Shown piece after piece: positions 10,370 to 20,899 of a stretch of 64,000 bases of DNA. The notes beneath the pieces are model-generated. The model searched no databases. It saw only the letters and a program-made list of their open reading frames with translations, and was not told the DNA's origin. A program made the position numbers and the translations under genes. The stretch's first letter is position 1, and the number at the start of each line of letters is the position of its first letter. This stretch comes from Porites lobata. Its lineage: Eukaryota; Cnidaria; Anthozoa; Scleractinia; Poritidae. Location: assembly GCA_942486035.1 (NCBI GenBank), contig CALNXK010000098.1, forward strand, positions 1,754,001 to 1,818,000, written 5' to 3'.

Positions 10370-12080
10370 TATTCCCGTGATTGGAACTTGAACTCAAGAT
10401 TCAATCGTTATCGCGATTTCGGATTCCTTAATCTGAATTCGGGATTCCAAAGCCCAGGATTCCCGATTCCAAATCCAACGATTCCAAATTGCACAAACAA
10501 AATTATTCTGTATTCCGGAATTAGGCTTTTCTTACATGGCAGTATAAAACACGGACTGCGGACTGCAGACCGCGGTTTGCGGACTGGGTATAAAACACGG
10601 ACTAGGTATAAAATGAGGACTCCGAACTGAGTATAAAACACGGACTAGGTAAAAAACGCGGACTACGGACTATGTATATAAAAACAGCTTTAGAAGGTAA
10701 AACTGAGAGAAATGGAAAGCGGACTAGCAAAAACAGTATTCCCAGCTTTAACATTCCCTTGGCTGTTCACGTAGTCTATTCTTCCCACGGAGAAGGAAGG
10801 TTATGCCGGTACTCAAGGCAACTGAAATTAAACTCTGAATTTTATAAACAGAAGGAGTTTGAAGAGATTTCAATTTGCAGTTTTAAACCAATAAGAAGCA
10901 CCGATTTAAAAAAAATAGTATTGGTGTTAGTCAGATCAGTAAAATTCTTATCAGATGCCACAATTCCGTTTCAAATAAAGCCCAGGGAATATGAGGACTG
11001 AATGAAGAAATCAGACGAGAAGGTCAATGCGATGCACAAAAGCAGTATTTAGGTGGGAGGGATTACTCACATACGTGAATAATAACCCAAATGAGTCATC
11101 CAACGTTATATTCTAAGCGATGATTATGATGACATGATTTACACCCTGCTCCTGATCCCCGAAGGGGGGTACTACTGGGAATTCTTGGTGGGGGTGTGGT
11201 GCCCGGTTCTCTGAATCCTGACCTTAATGCAAACCAAAAAATTGTCATTTTCCACACCCGTTTTCCGCAGACTAGATCTCTAAAATCCATACCCATTTTC
11301 GGACCTAGCCCAATTTAGCCTGTTCCAGGCTCTCAGATAGTTGGGGAGACTCCCCAGTTTTCTCCCGTTTTATTTTCGTGTTTTCGCTTTCTCAATTCAG
11401 CGGACCCAACTATCTCAGAGCCTTGAACAGGTTAGGTCTAATTAGGCACAAATTTTGTCATCATTACCAAGTTAGAGTGGAAACAAAAAAAATCTCCAAA
11501 TGCATTTCGAATTCGCACATTTCTATTTCGTTCTTACTCATTTGGAATTGCAAAGATAAATACGTCCATTCATGTACGCTCCCGTAGTTCCCTCGAAAAC
11601 CATACCCGATTCCAGACCAAAATGGGCAAAATGTTTTCAGACCAAAAAGGCGCAAACCCCCTACCCTTCCATTATAGAAGGGAGTACCACCCCTGATCCT
11701 GACTCCCTTTCATGATTGTTAGAGACCAAGACAAGGTCTAAAAATGGGTGAAGAAAATAACATTTTGATCCGGCTCATGATTCAGAGAACCGGGCGGGAC
11801 ACCTCCACCAAGAATTTATAGGAGTATCTACAACTTTAACTCATGTGTTTTGCTATTTAGCGATCTTTTGATCTTATTTTTCCTTACTTAGAACCAATTT
11901 GCACGGTTTTTACCAATATAGTCCGTAGTCCGTATTTTATACCCAGTCCGCAGTCCGCAGTCCGCGTCTTATACCTTCTCCGTGTTTTTTACCCAGTCCG
12001 TAGTTTCTAGTCCACGTTTTATACCTAGTCCGTACTTTATACCCAGTCTGCAGTCCGTAGTCCGCAGTCCGCAGCCGCTT
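10370..12080. repeat. Fold-back region with tandem GGATTCC and GGACT/GTATAAAACACGG repeats
   Basis: 10370-10490 is a degenerate GGATTCC array. At 10545-10680 tandem copies of GGACTnGGTATAAAACACGG occur, and at 11920-12075 the inverted form (CCGTGTTTTATACCCAGTCC) recurs, so the two arrays bracket about 1.2 kb. Inside are further inverted pairs: 11140-11220 with 11680-11830 (CCCGGTTCTCTGAATC), and 11305-11345 with 11395-11440 (CAACTATCTgAGAGCC). It looks like nested foldback-type elements whose ends are tandem repeats. No transposase seen. Confidence 0.6.
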
Positions 12081-12082
12081 AT

Positions 12083-12563
12083 GCACCTATCAATGTAAAC
12101 CCCGTGGGGAAGGGGGAGGGGGGGTGCGGGCAAGGGGTGGGGATTTGACAAATTTTAAAATTTTTTGATCAAATTCCTCAGGGTGGGAAACGAAAGGTCA
12201 ATCAAAAGTGACAAAAAAGCCCCCACCCCAGGAGAAAAAATCTAAGCAAACAATACTATGATACTATACAAAACGAATAAAAGAACATTTCAAAAGTACG
12301 TTCTAAACTGCGTTTATTTAAGGTCAACGTAAGCTCCGTTAAATTATTCGCTGTAATTAAGTATTTTCTCTCTCCACTACCATCTCTTATTTTCAACAAC
12401 AAAATCACTCCAGGAAGATTGGCCGTGCTATTATAATATTAATGAAACGTAAAATGCTTTATAACATCTGCTCAACATGTCGGAACATGGGGGATAGTCT
12501 CAGGAGTAAAATCCCCACCCCTTGCCCGCACTCCCCCCTCACGGGATTTACATTGATAGGTGC
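12083..12563. mobile_element. TIR element (MITE)
   Basis: It begins GCACCTATCAATGTAAA and ends TTTACATTGATAGGTGC, with subterminal G-rich and C-rich inverted stretches (GCGGGCAAGGGGTGGGGAT and its inverse). It lies 126 bp upstream of Ly6 first exon 2. Confidence 0.7.
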
Positions 12564-12688
12564 ATTAAGCCTAGTGCTGCTATCTCAGGTACATATCAAA
12601 TGTTGTTTTGATCGAGCTGTTTGCGTCGGGTTGTTTGTGAATCACTGGGCACGGTGCTTCGTGTTCAGTTGTGATAAGCAAAATCAAC

Positions 12689-12740
12689 ATGAAGTCAATG
12701 TTTTTGTTCGCTTTTGGTGTTTTCGCAGTCTTTCAAACAG
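12689..12740 (+). CDS. Ly6-like gene 2, exon 1 (signal peptide)
   Basis: ATG at 12689 encodes MKSMFLFAFGVFAVFQT, a 17-residue hydrophobic signal peptide, and ends with ACAG|GTTAG in phase 1. It is preceded by the shared leader GATAAGCAAAATCAACATG. The next compatible terminal exon is 18699-18934; joining the single G to its AA gives Glu, so the predicted protein is 95 residues. The intron is 5958 bp and filled with MITEs. Choice of partner is inferred from phase and spacing, not from transcript data. Confidence 0.75.
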
Positions 12741-13169
12741 GTTAGTTATAATTGCAGTTTTAAAAGTTTAAATAAGCGACAGTAATGTCAATAATGCCTT
12801 TTGTGTATGTGAAGCTTTGATGCGCTTTGAAACGTGGCTGCTCAGTTCCTGCTCAGAACTTCAACTTCTTGTTAGTCCCAAGTCTGCTCTCCTCGGGTTT
12901 AAAACAAGGCAAAAACGAAAGATTCAAGGCTAAGAAAGCTAACCGCATATTGCAAAGTCTAGCAATATATTGACAGTCGTGGCATCGTGGCATTGTTGTA
13001 TTGAATTCCGTATTCATATTTTCAGCTTTGGCGCTTTTGAGGGTGCATCCGAATGAGCCTAAAAACAAATACACTCAGTAATATTCATCAGCAAAGCAGC
13101 CTATGCTCATTTGCTTCGCATTTAGTTATCGCATTCCTCCTTCTTTTAAGCACGTAATTGATTTTCCGT

Positions 13170-13330
13170 GGGCGCGATCCATTCAACCAAAATTCCAACC
13201 GGTCCGACCGGGAAAAGAGGACCACCTCAAAAGGTGGACCCGTTTTTTCGAAACTTTTCCGGTTGGACCCAACCGATCCATTGAGTTTTGGACGGAATTT
13301 CCGGAAAGTTTGTTTGAATGGATCGCGCCC
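13170..13330. mobile_element. Short MITE
   Basis: It begins GGGCGCGATCCATTCAA and ends TTGAATGGATCGCGCCC. The same CGT sits on each side (13167-13169, 13331-13333). 161 bp, no coding capacity. Confidence 0.75.
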
Positions 13331-14721
13331 CGTAATATTGCACCCAAATCGAACGTTGACCTTTTGCCATCATGATCAGATTAGGCGTTGGGAGTTGTTT
13401 TCAACACGTGACTTGCGCGTGCCCTCTGAATCGCCAGGTCTTTTCTTTCTTTTTTATTTTCGCCCTCAAAATGTTTGTTACTCAAAATGTGAAGATCGTT
13501 AAATTTGTCATGATTTTTGCCTATGTGAGAGTGATCAGACAGATCTACTATATTTATCGTGAAAGAAAAAAGAATGTCAACAAAAAACGAAGAAATTATG
13601 TTCTTGGTTACGTTAATAAGAAAGTTTGAAACCTTATTCATCTTCTTGGCCATTTCCTCTTATAAGAAGCATATAACTCTGTTCTAATGCTGTTTTCTAG
13701 ACTCAATAAAAACTTGTTATTAAGTTATTAAGCCTTGATCATCCGTTTTGTGAGAATAAACTAGATAAATGTGTTGCTGTAACGCTTCAAACATCTGCAA
13801 TGAATCCTCTCGACTCGAGTACATCCACTTTACCTGTTAGTTGTCCTGTATAGCCGACCCTTTGAAAGACATTGGAAAAGTTTAAGATACCACAACAAAT
13901 TTCAGCACGATTATGCCTTCAAGTGTATTATAGGTGTGGTAGGTGAACTCTCCTAGAGTTGAATTCCTTAGAATCATATGCAAGTTCAGAAAGAGAAAGA
14001 AACATTCTTAATTGTCATTTATTTACGTTCTCCTTAAAACTGAACTTGTTATTATACATTTTACTCACTATCTGTCTTGTCATTGGCAGGAGCCCACAAC
14101 CCGAAGCGAGCATACGAGCGCATGAAAGTTACTCGCCCCGAGTTATGGACTCTTGTCATTGGTTACTTTTGGAAATGAAGGCAACCTACAGATTACTTAA
14201 TTATCTGCCAGCAGACAACTGATTGTAGGTTGTCACCTTGGCTGTGTGCAAATGACAAACGTCAATTTGTACCACGTGACCACGTCTTAATTCTCCAAGT
14301 CGTTTGATTTTTAATGTGTTTCTATACAGGAGGGTCTCAGTGAGGTAAATCGTCAGCCAATAAACTGGAAAACTCAACACTTTCTAGACATTACAAGACT
14401 TTCAACTTTGCATATAAATGAAAATCTTTCGAAATTTTAAAAGCGAAAGGCCCTGAAGACAATCTCCAAGACACAAAAGTTGATATTTTATATTGTACAA
14501 TATACAGGAATAAATATTTACTTAAACTCTTGGACTAAATTTCTACTTAATAACCGTCAACCGTCAAAAGCTCGAAACATCAACCGTTAAAGCTATCATG
14601 ACACCCTCAACTTTCAGTGGAAGCCCTCGTAAGAAAGCACCGTTGGGGCGCGTAAAAGGTGTCCGTAAGAGTTGATTTCCACTGTCGGGTAATTTTTTAC
14701 ATGCGTAAATGAAATAGAGTT

Positions 14722-15276
14722 GGGGGTAGAAGCGAAATCATTTGAATCTTGATATTCATGATTCCTGTCGTTTTTGATTCATGATTCTTACAAGAATTCA
14801 GATTCGTGATTCACGAAGACTTCTGATCATCACCTTTTGACTTAATGATTTTCTCAGGGGCAACTTAGTCTCGTTTTTTATTCTTTGGTGTTCAAACTTC
14901 TGCTTCATTCAGACTTGGTATCATCATTCGTTTTGTCTTGGCATGGAGTTTTTTTGTAACTGAACACTAAGCACACGGTTATTGGAGAAACAAGCGGACT
15001 GTCAGTCCCGAATGCACGAATTATATAGGGGAGTCCGGGAGCATGTTCCCCCGGAAAATGTTTTGAAAATTGGACTCTCGGAAACGCCATATCCTGCATT
15101 CCCTGGATCGAACGCAATTAATTCATACATGTATTTATTTTCTCAGAGTCTCGTTATTCATGATTCCCGAGCCGAAGTACAAAGATTCATGATTCCCAAG
15201 TTTTTAAAACAAAGATTCATGATTCTTACATGTTTTGTAACTATGATTCATGATTCATGATTCCGCTTCTACCCCC
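14722..15276. mobile_element. TIR element with subterminal GATTCATGATTC repeats
   Basis: The ends are GGGGGTAGAAGCG and CGCTTCTACCCCC. Both ends carry several copies of GATTCATGATTC in opposite orientation. 555 bp; no transposase. Confidence 0.7.
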
Positions 15277-16973
15277 GAGAAAGAGGTAATGTATGAAAGA
15301 CCACGCGTAGACGTAAAAGTTGAGCGAGGGTCAACTTTTACGTATACGCATGACTTTCCATTCAATATGTCTATTTTAAATACACGCGTAAGATTAACAT
15401 GTGTACGCGCGGATAAATTACTTGACAGTGGGAATCCACCTTAACTGGAGCCGGCCTCTTACGAGAATGAATCTCACAAGTGGCTACTAGAGATGTAAGG
15501 GTTTGAATGGCCGCTTACAGGAGCTTGCCCAACTTGAAACAAACACTGGAGATGCAAAAAAAATCTGTTTTTTAGTGTTTGGCTGTAATGTTATTTTGAC
15601 AGTGTTGTAATTCGGTTACAAGTATAAAATTGAGGAAGTGTTTTGAACAAACCGGACGTGAAGTGTATGTAAAAAAAATTAATAGATAAATAAACAATCT
15701 TAATTGCGACGAACGGTGATATGAAGTTGTTATATTAGAATACAAGATTCAAGACGAATGCGAATTCATTTCAGGTGTTTGCTTAATACAAAGCTTTTAA
15801 AATCGTAAAACCTAAAAGTGTACGCGGCCTCCTACAGGAATTGCCTGCTTACAGGAATGTAAAAATGCAGAGTGTGAACGGGAGTTAATTGAGAGTTTAA
15901 ACGGGGTTTTGTGAAGGTGGCCGCCATAAGTAGCTACAGCTGTGCGCTTACGAGCCGAGTGTCCGTTAAGAGAACTTCCACTGTAGTTTGATGCCTTTTT
16001 TGAACATCCCGTCATTGGACAATTTTTTATCTGATTAATCTGCGAGACTATCAACCTGAATCTGACTTTTTCCTTTTGCCGTAAACAGTAAACTTGATCA
16101 ATCTACAGTCTTTAGAGTTGTCGCTCTTTTCTTTACCATACTTATCAATATTTTCAAATGTATTAAAATTTATTAATCTATACTACAGCATATTCCATCA
16201 ACTGCTATTACTGTATTGGATCACAGAGTGATTGCACAAAAGAGAGAATGGAGAGCAAGAAAGACCTTTTTCTTGGTCCATGTCGTGAAGGTAAGGCAGC
16301 CTTAAGGTTCACTTGACCCCATAAGCAAAACGCCCGTGGCTTTCTTAGTTGGTACATTTTGTTTCTGTTCTGTTTTTTTTTTTTCATCATATTTTTTCCC
16401 CTTTGACTTGTTTCCCATTATTATCAGTGCCGACCCTTTACAGTTTCGTGAAAAGCTATCGTTTTGCGATAGCTTATTTCTAGTTTTGGCTTAGACGGGC
16501 GTTTGCTGAGCAGTTGTCGTCGGGTCGGTCCCGGAAAACAATTTTTTCCCTGGGCGTGGGGCATTTGTTTATTTCTTGTAGAAGCGGTTAACATAGTTCC
16601 TTTTTCAATATTTTGCTTAGAAATATGCCTGTTTAGATACTAAGCTATAGATAATCCTATAAAGAATATTATAATACATTATTATATAGACACGAGTGTT
16701 TTACTGAAAAATATACTACTCGTAAAATTCATAAAAACTACATCCGGGACCCGCCCGAGTGGTTTATTTTCCATAATCTCACACATGAGTTTATCGATGA
16801 CGTAATTTTGGTAATTTCCCTCTATTATTTTATCGATGTCATTTTCTCTATATAATAAAAAGAACATTACACGGCGGCTTGAAGATATGAATATTATTTT
16901 CTCGTGGCAAAAACAATATTACTCGAAAATAAAATTCATATCTTCCCACCACCGTGTAATATCCTCTATGTAT

Positions 16974-17963
16974 ACCGTATTTATTCGATTAACCGCCCTG
17001 GGCACTTATTAAATTTTTGGACCTTGAGAGTGGGCGCTTGTTCGAGGTGGACGCTTAGTTGAGGCGGGCTCTTATTAAATTTTCACCATTTTCTGCAAAT
17101 GTAGTATGTTTATTTTGCCACAAAACAATAAATATATTGTAATAACAAAACGCGAAGATGCAACAAAGGAAGGTTTCTGTATAAAATATTCGGAAGCAAA
17201 CTCCATCTTCGGGGAAGTCTCTTATTAGTACAGTGAACTCTCGCCTTGCGGACACCCCGATAATACTAATAGCAGCAAAAATTTATTAGAGATGTTTGAC
17301 TGAAATAAACTCTCGCTTTGAATCTCCCTACAGTGTCTGCTATAAAGGTAGTTGACTGTAACTGTTCAATTTCAAACTCATTATAACTCGGAAGGAAGCC
17401 AAAGATCATGGCAAATATGCAATTGGGATATATTTGGAAGCTAATAATGACCTTCTAGGAAATAAGCTTTGAGCAAGAAGTTATTGCGGCTGAAAGAACT
17501 TTACACCCACCTTGACATTGAAGTTGAGAGTTGAGACTTTGAGGAAAATTCTAACATTCACGTATACAATGAATCTGGGGGTTGTAAGCCAGTGAATGAA
17601 TAAAAGCGGCTATCTCGGGCTCGCCAGAGCACCATGGGTAAGAAAAGTTGGTTATCTATGCATTCGAGAAATTTTGGTAGTCACGTGATCATACGTCCGC
17701 GCCACAGGTATTCCAATGGAAAATAGCTCAATCAACAGGTATGGAAACCCAGAGCAAGGGATAAATAAGGAGACCTTTTTTTTAGAAAAACAACATGAAA
17801 ATATTTTAAAATGAGAAATGCTAGCGGTCAGCTAGGAGCAGCTAGCAAGGTAAAAATGAACGCCAGCGGCAAAAGAAAAAAAAGAGCAAACAGGAACACA
17901 AGGACTGAACACAAAATCTTTTGGTGAGGACATACGACATTTTCTTTTTTCATAAAATGCGTG

Positions 17964-17998
<35 letters not shown>

Positions 17999-18492
17999 GA
18001 ACAGGAACACAAGGACTAAAAACAAAATCTTTGGTGAGCACATACGACATTTTCTTTTTTTTATAAAATGTTGTGATCGTACAAAATAACGCCAAAGAAA
18101 TGTATAAACAAGTGTGCTGTACGTAGAAAATTAGACTATTGAGTTTTTGTTGTTGCAGTGCTCGTTGCCGTCGCTGTTTAGCTTTGCTCGATTTTATGTT
18201 TTTTTCGGGTATATTATAAGGTTATCAACAAAAGTTTCGCTTGTAGCCCTTGCTGAATGTATATATTATTCACCACTCTTGTGTACTTAATCTATTTTGG
18301 GTGTGAGGGGGAAGGGGGATGGAGTGAGGGTGGGCGCTCATGTGAGTTTGCATGGGAGGGGGAGGGAGGGGTGGAGTGGACGCTTATTCGAGGCTAGGCG
18401 CTTATTAACTTAACTTTTTCTGCCTTTAGGAGAGGCACTTATTCGAGGTGGCGCTAATTCGAGGTTGAGTGCTTATTCGAATAAATACGATA
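16974..18492. mobile_element. Probable TIR element with TTCGAATAAAT ends
   Basis: The left end reads CCGTATTTATTCGATTAACCG and the right end is a related inverse (TTCGAATAAATACG). Several GGGCGCTTATTCGAGG-like motifs lie near each end. The right end is shared with 3062 in the gene 1 unit, so it may predate that duplication. Boundaries are approximate. Confidence 0.45.
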
Positions 18493-18698
18493 TACGTTTT
18501 TTTTAAAGATACGGATGCTTTTAGCACTATCACCACCTTACCCCCGAACAGTATTGCTCATTTACTAAAAAATACAATGAAATCTACCTGAAAAATGCCC
18601 AGGGGAGGTGTGCACGCTTGGAATTGACTGAGCTATTTGTGTGAGTTCTCATGTGTTACTTCATTTAAATGAACATGATTTAACTCGTTTCATTTCAG

Positions 18699-18934
18699 AA
18701 TACGATCGATGTTACCGACACTCGATCCAAATAGGCGACGTGAAGGGGGTTGTTGTGGCTTGTTCTAACGCAGCAGAATGTAAAAAGCGTGAAAACGAGT
18801 GTAAAGAATGGAGCTCAAAAGCTCGTTCCTGCAAAGTGGAATGCTGTCAGAAAGACGCGTGCAACGACTCCGTTCTTCTAAACTACAACTTCTTACTGCT
18901 GGCAATATGCATCATTATTAGCTTATGGCTGTAG
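18699..18934 (+). CDS. Ly6-like gene 2, terminal exon
   Basis: The exon follows the acceptor TTTCATTTCAG and is 236 nt, the same length as in genes 1 and 4. It encodes E-YDRCYRHSIQIGDV, then the eight-cysteine core ending SCKVECCQKDACN and a C-terminal hydrophobic GPI-type tail, with TAG at 18932-18934. Upstream of the acceptor the possible in-frame ATG is followed at once by a stop (ATGATTTAA), so this copy needs the exon at 12689 for its start. It differs from gene 1 mainly in the loop between Cys1 and Cys4, while the C-terminal half is nearly identical; this hints at diversification of the exposed loop. Expected product: a secreted, membrane-anchored single-domain protein; ligand unknown. 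Confidence 0.75.
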
Positions 18935-19526
18935 ATTATCATCCATCAGTCAAAGTCAAATTCCTGCGACCTTGGTGAAATAGTGGGGATTTAACAAAGT
19001 CAAACCGGTTTTCAACGACGGGGAGGCAAAATAGAGTTATTGTTGTTGGTGGTGTTTTTTTTTTAGCATCGAGTCAGTGTTGAATTCTCCAGTTTGTTCC
19101 GGGTGTCGGAGGGTCGGGATTTTAATTGCCTTATGCATTTATATTGAGATTTGGTTACTGTTGCAAAGTTTAAGTCGTAGACTTTCCGTTATGGAGTTAT
19201 TAAAACATCCAAAGTATTCATTTCTTTTTTATTAATATATGTTTGAACAGTCAGTTCCGTGTGTGTTACTTACATTGTAGTAGCTTTTAAGTATCTGAAA
19301 GCGAATAAAAGGTATCAGTCCTTTTGAGCGACTCTACTTTGTGACTAATTTTACAAGTTTTGTTGCAGCAACGAGAATTGGCGTGGAAATGACTGACTAA
19401 AACAAGGATATTCTCTATTCTTCGTATCAGATTCTTAGTACCACACTACGAAATCTACCCTCCATCCCCACCCCCCACCCCTCGGGGGGGAGGCGTATTA
19501 CTTTTCATAGACTTTCAAATGATAAT
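18935..19526 (+). other. 3' UTR and flank of Ly6-like gene 2
   Basis: It is collinear with 3514-4020. AATAAA lies at 19304-19309. A C-rich tract at 19455-19490 precedes the next element. Confidence 0.6.
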
Positions 19527-20494
19527 AGGGACCTTAAGATACTCTGGACGCGGCCGAGGGGGACGTCAACCGGAAGTGAAATGTTCAATTCTTGGAACTA
19601 ATTAGCATAATGCCACAGCGTCGACCTGAAGTCCCGACGGTGAAAACTAGAAGTTTGGCCGCCTCGTAAAACGGTGAGTTGGTTTTCTTGTTTTCAGTGC
19701 AGAAATTACTTTTTGCACAGGATTCTCGATCCATTTTACTTCAAGAGACACATTTAAGTGTTTTTAGTGTGGTGAATTCTTATTTTTTTGCTATCAAGCC
19801 TTTTGAGTTCAGTGTCTTGGCGGCAACTGAGAATGAAAGCGCTGAGTCTTTCGACACAAATGTAACACTATAATTGCTTGTTTTTAAGGGGACAACGTTC
19901 TCGCTTTAGGATAGTATTTGAAAAGTTTAAGAGACGAAAAGTCGAATAAAAATTGTTGGAAAACAAAAATCTAGGCTTGTAATAAACTTGAACATGTCGG
20001 AGAAAATTGAGATCTTGAACAAGACGCCATGGTTCATTTATTAACTTTTATAATTTTATTTTGTTCACTTTCAGTTCAGCGATGGAGCGGTCTGAAGATC
20101 AAAATCTCGCCTTAATACGGGAAGTTCTCATAACAGAACCATATCGTTTTAAAGCAAGATCTAGAACAACGGAAAGCGAAAAAGTCTGGCCTCAAGTTTC
20201 CCTCGAAGAAATTTGTTTTTTTTTAGAGAAACTAGAGTCATAGCCGGCAGCACAAATATATATATCCTCTAATAAATGATCGTTAAGGAATCAATCAAGG
20301 AAGACTTCACGAGTTTTTCTAAAATACGTCATGGAATTAAAACACGAACGCATTACTTTATCCTCTCTCGTCAGGCGAGCACTCAACCCAACCTGCTCAA
20401 TCTTAATTTGTTTTTCCCGCGAAGGTGGCGGCCTCCTCGCTCCAGGCTTTCTCCGTTCTCTTTACCGCCGCGTCCAGGGTAGCTTAAGGTCCCT
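19527..20494. mobile_element. Harbinger-like deletion derivative carrying a Myb-like ORF
   Basis: The ends AGGGACCTTAAG and CTTAAGGTCCCT continue inward as GACGCGGC / GCCGCGTC. AAT flanks both sides (19524-19526, 20495-20497). A 3 bp duplication, GGGACC-type ends and a Myb-like reading frame fit PIF/Harbinger, whose autonomous members encode a transposase and a Myb-like accessory protein. I see no transposase. Confidence 0.65.
20082..20243 (+). pseudogene. Truncated Myb/SANT-like DNA-binding ORF
   Basis: ATG at 20082 follows an acceptor-like TTTTGTTCACTTTCAG. The 53-residue ORF begins MERSEDQNLALIREVLITEP; the LxREVLxxEPY..K pattern resembles the N-terminal helix of Myb/SANT-like domains common in cnidarian Harbinger elements. 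It ends early (TAG at 20241-20243), so the rest of the domain is missing. Probably a dead accessory gene of the surrounding element. Family assignment is by pattern recall only. Confidence 0.45.
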
Positions 20495-20899
20495 AATGTT
20501 CACACTGCGGCTGAAGTATTTAGTGAAACTCTGGTGGAAGCATGTAAAAAAGCCGGCTTGAAAGTCCAACGTAACAAAACTAAAGCCATGTCACAAAATA
20601 ACTGCTTCGATCTTGAATGTGAAACTGAAAAGGAAAACCTGAAATCCCTTGGAGAACAAATTTCTCCGGAGCCAAATAATTCCCAGCTGAGGCACCTTTT
20701 TCAAGACTAAAAGAAGAAATTTAAACGGACATGCAGACGGAGAAAACGAGAGTTTGTCAGTAAGAGTATGGGCGATATTGACCTCCGTAATCCTCAAGAT
20801 ACGTAAGTAATCACAAATTGGCGATAGAGACAGGTTGGTATGTAAGACCTTATAAGAAACCGGAAGAGAGGATCAGTCCTATCTGTAAAAAAGACGTAG

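Larger units (their letters stand above)
12741..18698. other. Intron of Ly6-like gene 2, transposon-rich
   Basis: I find no middle exon. It holds a MITE at 13170-13330, a TIR element at 14722-15276, fragments of a CACTGTCGGG/CCACTGTAG repeat (14610-14690, 15430-15470, 15930-15985), an ATTCATATCTTC inverted pair around 16880-16950, a TTCGAATAAATACG-ended element at 16974-18492, and poly(A) tracts near 17965. Confidence 0.6.

Noticed and set aside
13470..13505. CYSKC-like reading as the missing Ly6 middle exon
   Set aside because: No AG acceptor after the pyrimidine tract and a stop six codons later; the paralogue at 7960 does not keep the frame.
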